Source: Mycolicibacterium arabiense (GTDB lineage: Bacteria > Actinomycetota > Actinomycetes > Mycobacteriales > Mycobacteriaceae). Taken from it: 64,000 nt of DNA. A model generated the notes under the pieces. The model did no database searches and was not told the origin of the DNA. It saw nothing but the letters and a program-made list of their open reading frames with translations. Position numbers and translations under genes: made by a program. Position 1 is the first letter of the stretch, and each line of letters begins with the position of its first letter. Shown piece by piece: positions 50,223-59,317 of this stretch. Where the stretch lies: positions 4,402,001 to 4,466,000 of the forward strand of contig NZ_AP022593.1 in NCBI RefSeq assembly GCF_010731815.2, in the 5' to 3' direction.

Positions 50223-50771
50223 ATGACCGGGGTGCCACGGATCGGTCTCGGCACCGACGTACATCCCATCGAGGCCGGCCGGCCGTGCCGGCTCCTGTGT
50301 CTCGAATTCGTCGACGCCGATGGCTGCGCCGGGCATTCCGACGGCGACGTCGCTGCGCACGCCTTGTGCGATGCGCTGCTCAGCGCGGCGGGGCTCGGTG
50401 ATCTGGGTTCGGTGTTCGGCACCGACCGCGACGAGTGGCGCGGTGTCACGGGCGCCGAGATGCTGCGTCACGTACACGGTCTCGTGCTGGCCGAGGGCCT
50501 TCGCGTGGGCAATGCGGCGGTGCAGGTGATCGGGAACAGGCCCAAGGTGGGGCCACGGCGGGCGGAGGCGCAGACGGTGTTGTCCGAACTGCTGAACGCT
50601 CCGGTCTCGGTGTCCGCCACCACCACCGACGGTCTCGGTCTCACGGGCCGCGGCGAGGGGTTGGCCGCGATCGCGACGGCCCTGCTGGTGACCGACGAGC
50701 GCTTGCGCGAGGAGTCGACTGGCCCCGACGAGCGCTTGCGCGAGGAGTCGACTAGGTCAGATGACGGTTAG
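50223..50771 (+). CDS. ispF: 2-C-methyl-D-erythritol 2,4-cyclodiphosphate synthase, with repeat tail
   Basis: MEP-pathway zinc enzyme making the cyclic diphosphate from CDP-ME phosphate, 182 residues. Metal ligands are in GTDVHPIE and [33 protein letters not shown] is the C-terminal conserved block. Other IspF proteins end about there (near 159 residues), but this one carries 25 extra residues encoded by two copies of a 29-base repeat (DERLREEST twice). ispD, which normally lies between carD and ispF in mycobacteria, is absent at this locus. Confidence 0.95.
   Translation: MTGVPRIGLGTDVHPIEAGRPCRLLCLEFVDADGCAGHSDGDVAAHALCDALLSAAGLGDLGSVFGTDRDEWRGVTGAEMLRHVHGLVLAEGLRVGNAAVQVIGNRPKVGPRRAEAQTVLSELLNAPVSVSATTTDGLGLTGRGEGLAAIATALLVTDERLREESTGPDERLREESTRSDDG
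50692..50753 (+). repeat. Tandem 29-base repeats at the ispF C-terminus
   Basis: Two identical copies at 50692-50720 and 50725-50753 (period 33 bases, 11 codons), each reading CCGACGAGCGCTTGCGCGAG and then GAGTCGACT. The frame is kept and gives DERLREEST twice. It resembles short mycobacterial dispersed repeats inserted at a gene end. Confidence 0.85.
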
Positions 50772-50786
50772 AGCCGATCAGGCCGG

Positions 50787-50803
50787 TAAGCTGCGACGTC
50801 GTG
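50787..50803 (+). promoter_or_regulatory. -10 of a likely leaderless cysS transcript
   Basis: TAAGCT at 50787-50792, 8 bases, then GTG 50801. The hexamer, spacing and the GACGTCGTG ending closely match the lysS start region. Confidence 0.5.
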
Positions 50804-52207
50804 ACTGACGGCGGATTGCGACTCCACGACACCATGACCGGTGCCGTGCGCGACTTCGTCCCGCTGCGCGAGGGTCACGCCTCGATCTACCTGTGCGGGG
50901 CGACGGTGCAGGGACTTCCGCACATCGGCCACGTGCGCAGCGGCGTCGCCTTCGACGTGCTGCGGCGCTGGCTGACGGCGAAGGGCTACGACGTCGCCTT
51001 CATCCGCAACGTCACCGACATCGACGACAAGATCCTCAACAAGGCCGCCGATGCGGGGCGCCCGTGGTGGGAGTGGGCGGCGACCTTCGAGCGCGCCTTC
51101 ACCTCCGCGTACGACGCGCTCGGCGTGCTGCCGCCGTCGGCCGAACCGCGCGCCACCGGCCACATCACCCAGATGGTCGAGTTGATCGAGCGCCTGATCG
51201 AGCGCGGCCACGCCTACGCCAGTGGCGGCGACGTGTACTTCGACGTGCTGAGCCTGCCGGAGTACGGCGCGCTGTCCGGGCATCGGATCGACGACGTGCA
51301 CCAGGGCGAGGGCGCCGCCACCTGCAAGCGCGACCCGCGCGACTTCACCCTGTGGAAGGGCGCCAAGCCAGGCGAGCCGTCGTGGCCGACGCCGTGGGGT
51401 AGGGGCAGGCCCGGCTGGCACACCGAGTGCGTCGCGATGTGCGAGGCCTACCTGGGTTCGGCCTTCGACATCCACGCCGGCGGCATGGACCTGGTGTTCC
51501 CGCACCACGAGAACGAGATCGCGCAAGCCAAGGCGGCTGGTGACGGGTTCGCCCAGTTCTGGCTGCACAACGGTTGGGTGACGCTCGGCGGCGAGAAGAT
51601 GAGCAAGTCGCTGGGCAACGTCCTGTCGATCCCCGCTGTGCTGCAACGGGTCCGGCCTGCGGAGCTGCGCTACTACCTCGGCAGCGCCCACTACCGCTCG
51701 ATGCTCGAGTTCTCCGAGAACGCACTGCAGGACGCCGTCAAGGCGTACGCGGGCATTGAGGACCTGCTGCATCGGGTGCGCACCCGCGTCGGCGCCGTCG
51801 TCCCCGGCGAGCCGACGCCGCGATACGCCGCTGCGCTCGACGACGACCTCGCGGTGCCCGCGGCGCTCGCCGAGGTCCACGCGGCGCGTGCCGAGGGCAA
51901 CCGGGCACTCGACGCGGGCGACCACGAGGCGGCGATGGCCCACGCACGTTCGATCCGGGCGATGATGGGCATCCTCGGCTGCGACCCCCTCGACGAACGC
52001 TGGGTGTCGCGCGACGAGACGTCGGCTGCGCTGGCAGCCGTCGACGAACTAGTCCAGTGGGCGCTCGTGCAGCGCCAGGACGCTCGCGCCAACCGGGACT
52101 GGGCGCAGGCCGACGAGATCCGCGACCGATTGAAGGCCGCGGGCGTCGACGTCACCGACACCGCCGACGGTCCGCAGTGGTCGCTCCTGGACGGCTCCGA
52201 CAAGTGA
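50801..52207 (+). CDS. cysS: Cysteinyl-tRNA synthetase
   Basis: Charges tRNA(Cys), 468 residues, class I. The HIGH motif is in [16 protein letters not shown] and KMSKS in EKMSKSLGN. Zinc-binding residues are Cys in YLCGATV, the Cys in [13 protein letters not shown] and the His-Glu in HHENEIAQ. It is the charging enzyme rather than the mycothiol ligase MshC, because the full anticodon-binding C-terminus (about 350-468) is present. rlmB begins 20 bases later. Confidence 0.96.
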   Translation: MTDGGLRLHDTMTGAVRDFVPLREGHASIYLCGATVQGLPHIGHVRSGVAFDVLRRWLTAKGYDVAFIRNVTDIDDKILNKAADAGRPWWEWAATFERAFTSAYDALGVLPPSAEPRATGHITQMVELIERLIERGHAYASGGDVYFDVLSLPEYGALSGHRIDDVHQGEGAATCKRDPRDFTLWKGAKPGEPSWPTPWGRGRPGWHTECVAMCEAYLGSAFDIHAGGMDLVFPHHENEIAQAKAAGDGFAQFWLHNGWVTLGGEKMSKSLGNVLSIPAVLQRVRPAELRYYLGSAHYRSMLEFSENALQDAVKAYAGIEDLLHRVRTRVGAVVPGEPTPRYAAALDDDLAVPAALAEVHAARAEGNRALDAGDHEAAMAHARSIRAMMGILGCDPLDERWVSRDETSAALAAVDELVQWALVQRQDARANRDWAQADEIRDRLKAAGVDVTDTADGPQWSLLDGSDK

Positions 52208-52227
52208 AGCGACGGGAAACGATCTAG

Positions 52228-53172
52228 ATGGCAGGCAATTCACAGCGCCGCGGCGCGGTGCGCAAGACGGGGACCAAGAAGGGGCCGACGGTCGGCTCCG
52301 GTGGTGTCCGGCGCCGCGGCCTCGAGGCCAAGGGCGCCACGCCGCCCGCGAGCGCACGGCCGCATCATCCCGCCGGCAAGCGGGCAGCGACGGCGGCCCG
52401 TAAGGATCAGGGCAGGCACAAGAAGACCGACGACACCGAAGTGGTGCTCGGCCGCAACCCGGTGCTGGAGTGCCTGCGGGCGGGAGTTCCGGCGACGGCG
52501 CTCTACGTCGTACTGGGCACCGAGTCCGACGAGCGGCTCACCGAGTCGGTGCAACGCGCAGCCGATGCCGGTATCGCCATCCTCGAGGTACAGCGCCACG
52601 ACCTCGACCGGATGAGTTCCAACGGCCTGCACCAGGGGATCGCCCTGCAGGTGCCGCCGTACGACTACGCCCACCCCGACGACATGCTGGCGGCGGCCAC
52701 CTCCGACGTAACGCCCGCACTGCTGGTCGCGCTGGACAACATCTCCGACCCGCGCAACCTCGGCGCCATCGTGCGTTCGGTGTCGGCGTTCGGCGGGCAT
52801 GGCGTCGTGATCCCGCAGCGCCGCTCGGCGTCGGTGACGGCCGTGGCTTGGCGTACCAGCGCGGGCGCGGCCGCCCGGTTGCGGGTCGCGCGGGCCACCA
52901 ATCTGACTCGCACGCTGAAGAGTTGGGCCGATGCCGGTCTGCTGGTCGTCGGCTTGGACGCCGGGGGCGACACCGAACTCGACGAGATCGACGCGACCGG
53001 TCCGATGGTCGTGGTCGTCGGCTCCGAGGGCAAGGGTCTGTCGCGACTGGTGCGGGAGAACTGCGACGCGATCGTGTCGATCCCGATGGCCGGCCCGACC
53101 GAGTCGCTCAACGCGTCGGTCGCCGCGGGCGTGGTGCTGGCCGAGATCGCCCGGCAACGCCGAGCCAACTGA
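52228..53172 (+). CDS. rlmB: 23S rRNA 2'-O-methyltransferase, RlmB (SpoU) family
   Basis: 314-residue SPOUT methyltransferase (Rv3579c-like) for a ribose 2'-O of 23S rRNA. A basic, low-complexity N-terminus (about 1-65) precedes the substrate-binding domain ([15 protein letters not shown]). The knotted SAM domain has [36 protein letters not shown] and [20 protein letters not shown]. Cotranscribed with cysS. The exact guanosine target is inferred from the family. Confidence 0.93.
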   Translation: MAGNSQRRGAVRKTGTKKGPTVGSGGVRRRGLEAKGATPPASARPHHPAGKRAATAARKDQGRHKKTDDTEVVLGRNPVLECLRAGVPATALYVVLGTESDERLTESVQRAADAGIAILEVQRHDLDRMSSNGLHQGIALQVPPYDYAHPDDMLAAATSDVTPALLVALDNISDPRNLGAIVRSVSAFGGHGVVIPQRRSASVTAVAWRTSAGAAARLRVARATNLTRTLKSWADAGLLVVGLDAGGDTELDEIDATGPMVVVVGSEGKGLSRLVRENCDAIVSIPMAGPTESLNASVAAGVVLAEIARQRRAN

Positions 53173-53202
53173 CCCACCCCCCAACCTCACCTTCTTCCCG
53201 CC

Positions 53203-53919
53203 TTACCTCTCTCCGCGAGCGTGCGTGTCTGCGGGCGACACGCCGCGCTGAAACCCGAGTTCGCGCACGGTCGCCGTCGCGTTGAGGTCGATGCGATGCT
53301 CCGCAGCTCGGATCAGGTCGTGGTCGTGGGTGGCCGCGACGACGGTCGTGCCCTCGGCGGCCATGCGTCGAAGGTGTACGACCACGTGGGCTGCCGAGTC
53401 GGCATCGAGCCCGGTCGTGGGCTCGTCGAGGAGCAGCAGCCCTGCCTCCTGGACGAATGCCTGTGCGAGCAGGACGCGTTGGCGTTGACCGCCGGAGAGT
53501 TCGCCCATGGTGCGCCTGCGCAGATCGTCCAGTCCGAGTTCGGCCATCCAATGGTCGACGACGCCGTGGTCGGTGCGGCTGGGACGCCGAAGTAGGCCGA
53601 GGCGACTCCAGCGGCCCATCATCACCACCTCGGCGGCCGTCATCGGGAAGGCGTCGGTGACCGCACTGCGCTGAACTGCCAGGGCGGTGTCACCCCACGG
53701 GGCTCGGACATCGCCCCCGTGTGGGCGCAGTACACCCGCGAGAAGTCCCAGCAGCGTTGACTTTCCCGATCCGTTCGAGCCGACGACCGCGGTGACGGCG
53801 CCGGGCGTCACCGACAGGTTGAGCCCACGGAAGACCTCCGCCCCGGGGTAGCCAAAGCGGACGTTGGTCAGCTCGATCGACGTCGAGCCGAGTGGCGATT
53901 TATTGAAAATGAGTTTCAT
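53203..53919 (-). CDS. aztA: Zinc ABC transporter ATP-binding protein (AztA-like)
   Basis: ATPase of a zinc importer, 238 residues. Walker A GSNGSGKST, signature LSGGQRQR, Walker B LLLLDEPTTGLD and switch His in ATHDHDL are all present. ATG 53919 overlaps the Zur-like palindrome at 53904-53918. The permease gene starts 11 bases away on the opposite strand, so one operator can silence both. A longer frame open to 54186 is antisense to the permease and is not used. Its 3' end is convergent with rlmB. Confidence 0.88.
   Translation of the reverse strand: MKLIFNKSPLGSTSIELTNVRFGYPGAEVFRGLNLSVTPGAVTAVVGSNGSGKSTLLGLLAGVLRPHGGDVRAPWGDTALAVQRSAVTDAFPMTAAEVVMMGRWSRLGLLRRPSRTDHGVVDHWMAELGLDDLRRRTMGELSGGQRQRVLLAQAFVQEAGLLLLDEPTTGLDADSAAHVVVHLRRMAAEGTTVVAATHDHDLIRAAEHRIDLNATATVRELGFQRGVSPADTHARGER
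53904..53918. promoter_or_regulatory. Zur-like operator between aztA and the permease
   Basis: TGAAAATGAGTTTCA at 53904-53918 is an imperfect palindrome close to the actinobacterial Zur consensus TGAAAATGATTTTCA (one base off). It overlaps the aztA start codon and lies 12 bases before the permease start. Zinc-dependent repression of both transcripts is inferred. Confidence 0.65.
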
Positions 53920-53930
53920 TACTGCTAAGA

Positions 53931-55928
53931 GTGTACATCGTGACTCACTGGCTGCTGGCGCCCTTCGAAGCCGACATCGTGGCGCGTGCCCTAGCGGCGG
54001 GTGTATTGGCTGCGTGCCTGTGCGCGTTGGTCGGATGCTGGGTCGTGCTGCGGGGCAGCGTGTTCCTCGGCGAAGCCATGTCGCACGGCATGCTGCCGGG
54101 GGTAGCAATCGCGGCGCTGCTGGGTGGCAGCCTGATGGTCGGCGGGATGATCGCGGCGCTCGCGATGGCACTTGGCATCGCGGCAATCGGCCGATCGTCG
54201 AAACTCGCCTCCGACACCAGCATTGGGCTCCTGCTGGTCGGCATGCTCGCGCTCGGGGTGATCATCGTGTCCCGATCACAGAGCTTCGCGGTGGACCTGA
54301 CCGGTTTTCTCTTCGGCGACGTGCTGGGGGTTCGGAGCGTCGACCTCGCCATCCTCGCCGCCGCGCTGACGTTCACCCTTGCGGCAACGGTCGTCGGGCA
54401 TCGCGCCTTCGTCGCGGTGACGTTCGACCCGCGCAAGGCCGCCACCCTCGGCCTGCGGCCTCAGCTCGCGGCAGTCGCGCTCACGGTCCTGATGGCGGTC
54501 GCCATGGTCGCCACCTTCCACGTGGTGGGGACGCTGCTGGTCCTCGGCCTCTTGGTCGCCCCACCTGCCACGGCGCTGACGTGGGCCCGGTCGATTCCCC
54601 GCGTCATGGCGTTGGCTGCAGTGTTCGGTTCGGCAGCAACGTATCTGGGGCTGCTGATCTCTTGGCACGCCGGAACTGCGGGCGGAGCGACGATCGCGGG
54701 TGTCGCCGTGCTGATCTTCTTCCTCTCCACCGCCGCCCACCTGCTGCGCGGCCGGTGGAGGCAGGTCTCCACCGCGACGGCGGTCGCGTGTCTGGCGGCC
54801 GGCTGCTCGAACGGCGCCGAACCGGCTGTGCCGCCGGCGACCTCGGTCGGTGCGGGGGACCAGGTGGTCATCGAGGGCGCCCGCGAACTGGACGGGGCGC
54901 TCACCAAACTCGTCTTGGTCGACCCGCGTACGGGTGACACGGCCGTCTACGACGCGGTGGACGAGACCGAGACGCGAGTCGACTCAGCAGGACCCGTGAC
55001 GTCGATCGCCGGTGACGGCCGCTTCGCCTACCTCGGCACGGACGATCAGACCTTGATCGTCGATGCCGGTGCGTGGACCTTCGATCACGGCGACCACTAC
55101 CACTACTTCGCCACCGAACCCGCCCTCGTCGGCACGCTGGACGTGCCAGTCACGTCGGTCAGTGCCAGCAATTCGGTCACGGCGGTAGCGGGCGGGAACG
55201 ACGTCCGGCTGCTCGACCGCGAACGGCTCGGCGCCAAGGAGGTCGAGCCACCATCCGGACTCGACGTGGGCGACGACGTCACCGCGGTGGTGCCGTACGG
55301 CAAGCGGCTCGTGACGGTGACCGACGCGGGCATCGTTCGAGCGGTCGACGACGGCGGGTCGACCGACCTCGTCGGCACGTGTCCCAGCCCGTCGTGGTCC
55401 GAGCCGACCCGGCGGGCGGTCGTATTCGGTTGCGCCACCGGCGCGATTCGGGTGACCGGTGGTGACGGCGACCTGACGGTGACCGACATGCCCTTCCCTG
55501 CCGATGCGCCCGCGCAGCGGCCGCTGAAGATGGATCATCGCGACCGCGCCGACGTCTTCGCCGGCGTGTCCGAGGGCACCGTCTGGGTGCTCGACAGCCG
55601 ACTGCGCAGGTGGACGGTGATTCCGGTTCCAGATGCGTTGACTGCCAACACCTCCGGTGACGGCATGGTCCTCGTCCTGCACCGCGACGGCACGCTCAGC
55701 GGCATCGACGTGAGCACGCGGACCGAGACGGCGCGCGTCCCGCTGTTCCCCGGTGGCGTTCCGGCCGACGGCCCGCAGCCGGTCATCGAGATCGACTCCG
55801 ACAGGGCGTACGTCAACGACGCAGCGGCCCGCCAGGTCTACGAGATCGACTACGCCGACGGGCTGCGGTTGGCGCGGACGCTGCGCACCGAGGTATCGCC
55901 GGGCCTGATGGCCGAGGCCGGCCGATGA
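53931..55928 (+). CDS. aztB: Zinc ABC permease (AztB-like) fused to a lipoprotein-like His-motif domain
   Basis: 665 residues in one frame. Residues 1-278 are a ZnuB/TroC-type permease with eight to nine hydrophobic segments (LRGSVFLGEAMSHGMLPGVAIA and VVGTLLVLGLLVAPPATAL). A cytoplasmic basic end (LLRGRWRQ) is followed by a short hydrophobic run and the lipobox-like LAAGC with Cys292. The rest (about 300-665) is a beta-propeller-like secreted domain with the His motif DHGDHYHYF at 385-393 and a terminal repeat resembling the end of the separate aztD product. No ATG or GTG in frame begins the second part. LspA cleavage into permease and lipoprotein is a hypothesis. Confidence 0.85.
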   Translation: MYIVTHWLLAPFEADIVARALAAGVLAACLCALVGCWVVLRGSVFLGEAMSHGMLPGVAIAALLGGSLMVGGMIAALAMALGIAAIGRSSKLASDTSIGLLLVGMLALGVIIVSRSQSFAVDLTGFLFGDVLGVRSVDLAILAAALTFTLAATVVGHRAFVAVTFDPRKAATLGLRPQLAAVALTVLMAVAMVATFHVVGTLLVLGLLVAPPATALTWARSIPRVMALAAVFGSAATYLGLLISWHAGTAGGATIAGVAVLIFFLSTAAHLLRGRWRQVSTATAVACLAAGCSNGAEPAVPPATSVGAGDQVVIEGARELDGALTKLVLVDPRTGDTAVYDAVDETETRVDSAGPVTSIAGDGRFAYLGTDDQTLIVDAGAWTFDHGDHYHYFATEPALVGTLDVPVTSVSASNSVTAVAGGNDVRLLDRERLGAKEVEPPSGLDVGDDVTAVVPYGKRLVTVTDAGIVRAVDDGGSTDLVGTCPSPSWSEPTRRAVVFGCATGAIRVTGGDGDLTVTDMPFPADAPAQRPLKMDHRDRADVFAGVSEGTVWVLDSRLRRWTVIPVPDALTANTSGDGMVLVLHRDGTLSGIDVSTRTETARVPLFPGGVPADGPQPVIEIDSDRAYVNDAAARQVYEIDYADGLRLARTLRTEVSPGLMAEAGR

Positions 55929-56836
55929 GGCGATGGACCCTCGTCTGGGCGACGGCCCTGATCGCTGCGTTGGTCACCGCCTGCAGCGGCTCCTCCGGGC
56001 AGCAGAACGGAGAGATCGTCGTGACCACGAACATCCTCGGAGACGTCGTCCGCAACGTCGTGGGTGATGCGGCCGAAGTGCGAGTACTGATGCAGCCCAA
56101 CGCAGATCCGCATTCCTTCGGCGTGTCGGCGCAGGACGCGGTCGCCATGTCCAGCGCAGGCCTGATCGTCTACAACGGCCTGGGGCTCGAGGAGAACGTG
56201 ATCCGCAACGTCGAAGGCGTTGCCGAAGAGGGCGTGCCCACGTTGGCAGTCGGTGACCACGTCGACCCCATCCGGTACGCCGAGGGCGAGAGTTCCGGCG
56301 CACCCGATCCGCACTTCTGGCATGACCCCGAGCGGATGATCGCTGCCGTCGACGTGATCGAGAAGGCGATCGTCCGGGACGTCGGGGGCATCGACGCTGC
56401 GGCGGTGTCGCGCAACGCTGAGGACTACCGGGCGGAGCTGCGGGACCTCGACGCCACGATGGCCGAGGAGTTCCGCACCATTCCCGTCGAGCGCCGCAAG
56501 CTGGTGACCAACCACCACGTGCTCGGGTACTTCGCACAGCGGTTCGGCTTCACCGTCATCGGCGCCGTCGTGCCGAGCGGCACGACGCTGGCGGCGCCGA
56601 GCGCCTCGGACCTCGACTCACTCGTTGGGGCGATCGAAACAGCCCGGGTGCCTGCGATATTCGTCGACTCGTCGCAGCCCGAACGCCTGGCCCGAGTGCT
56701 CGCCGAGGACGCCGACGTCGACGTGCGGATCGTTCAGTTGCACAGCGAGTCGCTGAGCCCGCCCGGTACCCGCGCGGCCACGTACCTCGACATGATGCGC
56801 GCCAATGCCGACGCCATCGTCACCGGCCTGCGATAG
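55925..56836 (+). CDS. aztC: Zinc ABC transporter substrate-binding lipoprotein (AztC-like)
   Basis: Cluster A-I metal receptor, 303 residues. The signal peptide ends in VTAC with Cys20 lipidated. Expected zinc ligands are His63 in ADPHSFG, His130 in PDPHFWHD, His197 or 198 in TNHHVLGYF and Asp248 in FVDSSQPE. It has no long His-rich loop, unlike ZnuA, which is the AztC pattern that relies on a separate chaperone. ATGA overlap with the permease gene and 36 bases before aztD. Confidence 0.92.
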   Translation: MRRWTLVWATALIAALVTACSGSSGQQNGEIVVTTNILGDVVRNVVGDAAEVRVLMQPNADPHSFGVSAQDAVAMSSAGLIVYNGLGLEENVIRNVEGVAEEGVPTLAVGDHVDPIRYAEGESSGAPDPHFWHDPERMIAAVDVIEKAIVRDVGGIDAAAVSRNAEDYRAELRDLDATMAEEFRTIPVERRKLVTNHHVLGYFAQRFGFTVIGAVVPSGTTLAAPSASDLDSLVGAIETARVPAIFVDSSQPERLARVLAEDADVDVRIVQLHSESLSPPGTRAATYLDMMRANADAIVTGLR

Positions 56837-56872
56837 CCGCAGGCCTTCACCCTCAACGAGAGAGAGCATCAC

Positions 56873-58063
56873 ATGACGAGATCGCGCTGGCTGTATCGCG
56901 CTGGAGCACTGTCCTGCACGATCATGGCCTTGATGGCGTGCTCGAGTGGCAGCAACGAGAACGCCGAGAGCACGACGACGTCGGCGGAGCCTCAAACGGC
57001 GCCCATCCCGGAGCCATTGGTCGCCACCTACGACGGCGGCCTCTACGTGCTCGACGGCGAAACCCTCGAAGTGCGGCAGGACATCCCACTCGACGGCTTC
57101 CTGCGCCTCAACCCGGCCGGCGACGAGTCCCACGTCCTGGTCACCACCACCGACGGGTTCCGCATCCTCGACGCCGCCGGAGGCGAGTTGACCGACGACA
57201 CGTTCCCCGCAGCCGAAGCGGGACACGTCGTCGTGCACGGTGAGAACACGGTGCTGTTCGCCGACGGCTCGGGTGAGATCACCGCATTCGATCCGCACGC
57301 GCTGGCCGACGGCATGCCGGAGACGCAGAAGTTCACCACGCCGCAGGCCCACCACGGAGTGGCCGTCATCCTGGCCGACGGAACGCTGGTGCACAGCATC
57401 GGTGATCCCGAGAACCGCACCGGGGCGGTCGCGATGCAGGGCGACCGTGAGATCGCCCGCAGCGAGGAATGCCCCGGCATCCATGGCGAGTCGGTCGCTG
57501 CCGACGAGGTCGTGATCCTCGGCTGCGAGAACGGGGTCCTGAAGTACGCCAACGGCAAGTTCACCAAGATCTCCAGCCCGACTCCATACGGACGGATCGG
57601 CAATACCCGGGGACACCAGGACTCGCCCGTCGTGCTCGGTGACATGAAGGTCGACGCCGACGCGGAAATGGAGCGACCGCAACAGTTCTCCCTGATCGAC
57701 ACCACCACGGACCAGCTCAAGCTGGTTCGGATGCCGCCGTCGGTGAGCTACTGGTTCCGCTCGCTCGGCCGCGGTCCCCAGGGTGAGGCGCTGATGCTCG
57801 GCACCGATGGCCAGCTGCACGTCTTCGACCCGGTCAGCGGTGACCTGGTGAAGTCCATCCCGGTGATCCAGCCGTGGACCGAGCCCGACGACTGGCAGCA
57901 GCCGGGACCCGCCGTCTTCACGCGCGAGCAGTCCGTGTACGTCAGCGATCCCGCGGCGAAGCAGATCCACGTGGTCGACCTGCAATCGGGGCAGATCACC
58001 AACTCCGCGACGCTCGAGCAGACCCCCAACGAACTCAGTGGCGCCGTGGGTCACGAGCACTGA
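56873..58063 (+). CDS. aztD: AztD-like extracytoplasmic zinc chaperone lipoprotein
   Basis: 396 residues. A signal peptide ends in a lipobox (LMAC, Cys about 23). The mature protein is beta-propeller-like, with repeats such as VATYDGGLYVLDGETLE, FADGSGEITAFDP and TREQSVYVSDPAAKQIHVVDLQ. His clusters in QAHHGVAV and IHGES and a terminal GHEH may bind zinc. AztD proteins hand zinc to AztC. It lacks the DHGDH-type motif, which here is found in the permease-fused domain. Its GAGAGAG ribosome binding site lies upstream. The gene is convergent with arsB. Confidence 0.85.
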   Translation: MTRSRWLYRAGALSCTIMALMACSSGSNENAESTTTSAEPQTAPIPEPLVATYDGGLYVLDGETLEVRQDIPLDGFLRLNPAGDESHVLVTTTDGFRILDAAGGELTDDTFPAAEAGHVVVHGENTVLFADGSGEITAFDPHALADGMPETQKFTTPQAHHGVAVILADGTLVHSIGDPENRTGAVAMQGDREIARSEECPGIHGESVAADEVVILGCENGVLKYANGKFTKISSPTPYGRIGNTRGHQDSPVVLGDMKVDADAEMERPQQFSLIDTTTDQLKLVRMPPSVSYWFRSLGRGPQGEALMLGTDGQLHVFDPVSGDLVKSIPVIQPWTEPDDWQQPGPAVFTREQSVYVSDPAAKQIHVVDLQSGQITNSATLEQTPNELSGAVGHEH

Positions 58064-58072
58064 CGACACCAC

Positions 58073-59317
58073 TCAGACGCCGAACACCTCGACCGATGCC
58101 CACAGCCCCACCACGCCGAGCACCAGCGTGACGGGCACCGTGGCCAGCCCCACCCTGCTGAACTCCAGGAACGGCGCCGGAATGCGTTCGCGCTGAACGA
58201 CGTTGCGCCACAGCAGGTTGGACAGCGATCCCGGGTAGGTGAGGTTCGGTCCGACGTTGACGCCGATCAGCACGGCCAGGACCGCGGCGGGTCCCGCGCC
58301 GGCGACCAGCGGTAGCAGCACCAGCACGGCGGGCAGGTTGTTCACCACGTTCGACAGCAGCGCGGCCACGGCGGCGATGCCGAGCAGTGCGGGCAGCGAG
58401 GTGCCGACCGGCAGCACGTCGCGCATCGCGGTGTCGAGGCCGTGGTGCATCACCCCTGCCACCACGACGCCCAGGCACAGCACGAACGCCAGGAACGGCA
58501 CGTTGGCCGACGCGGCGATGTCGCGGACCGTGCTGTGCCCGCGCACCAGCGCGCGGACGCCGAGGACCACCGCCCCCGCCAGCGCCGCCCAGGCCGGTGA
58601 CGCATCGAGCAGCGAGGTCACGGCGAACCCGGCCAGCGTGAGGCCGAGTACGACGAGCACGAACACCGGGGTCTCGGCGGGCGGTGGCGCGACGTCACCG
58701 TCTGGCGCCGCTGCCAGCTCGCGTCGGAAGTACATGCGCAGGATCACGAACTCGGCGGCGATGACGAGCAGCCACGGCAGCGTCATCAGGGCGGTGAAGT
58801 GGGCGAAGGTGAGGCCTGCGGCGCTGAACGCGAGCAGGTTGGTCAGGTTCGACACGGGCATCAGCAGCGACGCGCTGTTGGCCAGGTGCGCCGTGGCGTA
58901 GGCGTGCGGCCGGGACGGCAGACCCAGCGTCCGTGCCGTCGCGAGCACGACGGGCGTCAGCAGCACCACGGTCGCGTCGAGGCTGAGCACGGCGGTGGTG
59001 ATCGCGGCGATGACGAACACCGTCGTCAGCAACCGCACCGGCCTGCCCTTGCTGCGCCTCGCCATCGCCACGCCTGCGGAGTGGAACAGCCCCTCGTCGT
59101 CGCACAGCTTGGCCAGGACGAGCACGGCGGCGAGGAAGCCCACGACCGGCAGCAGCCGGGTGACCTCGGTGAGCGCGTCGTCGACCGACACCACGCCGGT
59201 CGCGATCAGCAGACCGGCGGCCGGTATCGCGGCCACGGCCTCGGGCAGGCGGCGCGGCCGGACGAGCGCGAACGCCAGGACCGTCGCCAGCGCCAGCAGC
59301 GCCAGCGTCAGCTCCAC
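58073..59317 (-). CDS. ArsB/NhaD-superfamily transporter (Rv3578-like)
   Basis: 414-residue membrane protein with 10-12 hydrophobic segments, of the ion-transporter superfamily that includes ArsB and SLC13. Two similar halves carry the hairpin motifs SLDATVVLLTPVVLA and NVVNNLPAVLVLLPL. In M. tuberculosis the positional ortholog is annotated arsB2. No arsR or arsC lies nearby, so arsenite as substrate is not supported by context, and an anion exchange role is equally possible. The GTG/ATG start region is upstream of the MBL gene end by overlap of 10 bases. Confidence 0.87.
   Translation of the reverse strand: MELTLALLALATVLAFALVRPRRLPEAVAAIPAAGLLIATGVVSVDDALTEVTRLLPVVGFLAAVLVLAKLCDDEGLFHSAGVAMARRSKGRPVRLLTTVFVIAAITTAVLSLDATVVLLTPVVLATARTLGLPSRPHAYATAHLANSASLLMPVSNLTNLLAFSAAGLTFAHFTALMTLPWLLVIAAEFVILRMYFRRELAAAPDGDVAPPPAETPVFVLVVLGLTLAGFAVTSLLDASPAWAALAGAVVLGVRALVRGHSTVRDIAASANVPFLAFVLCLGVVVAGVMHHGLDTAMRDVLPVGTSLPALLGIAAVAALLSNVVNNLPAVLVLLPLVAGAGPAAVLAVLIGVNVGPNLTYPGSLSNLLWRNVVQRERIPAPFLEFSRVGLATVPVTLVLGVVGLWASVEVFGV

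Noticed and set aside
50801-52207. Mycothiol ligase MshC instead of cysS
   Set aside because: The full-length C-terminal anticodon-binding region is present and the neighbours are those of cysS.
54750-54810. Separate start codon for the lipoprotein-like half of the permease fusion
   Set aside because: No in-frame ATG or GTG with a ribosome binding site near residue 280; only rare-start possibilities remain, so a fusion is reported.
58073-59317. Arsenic resistance operon
   Set aside because: The transporter is of the ArsB superfamily, but no arsR or arsC is present nearby.
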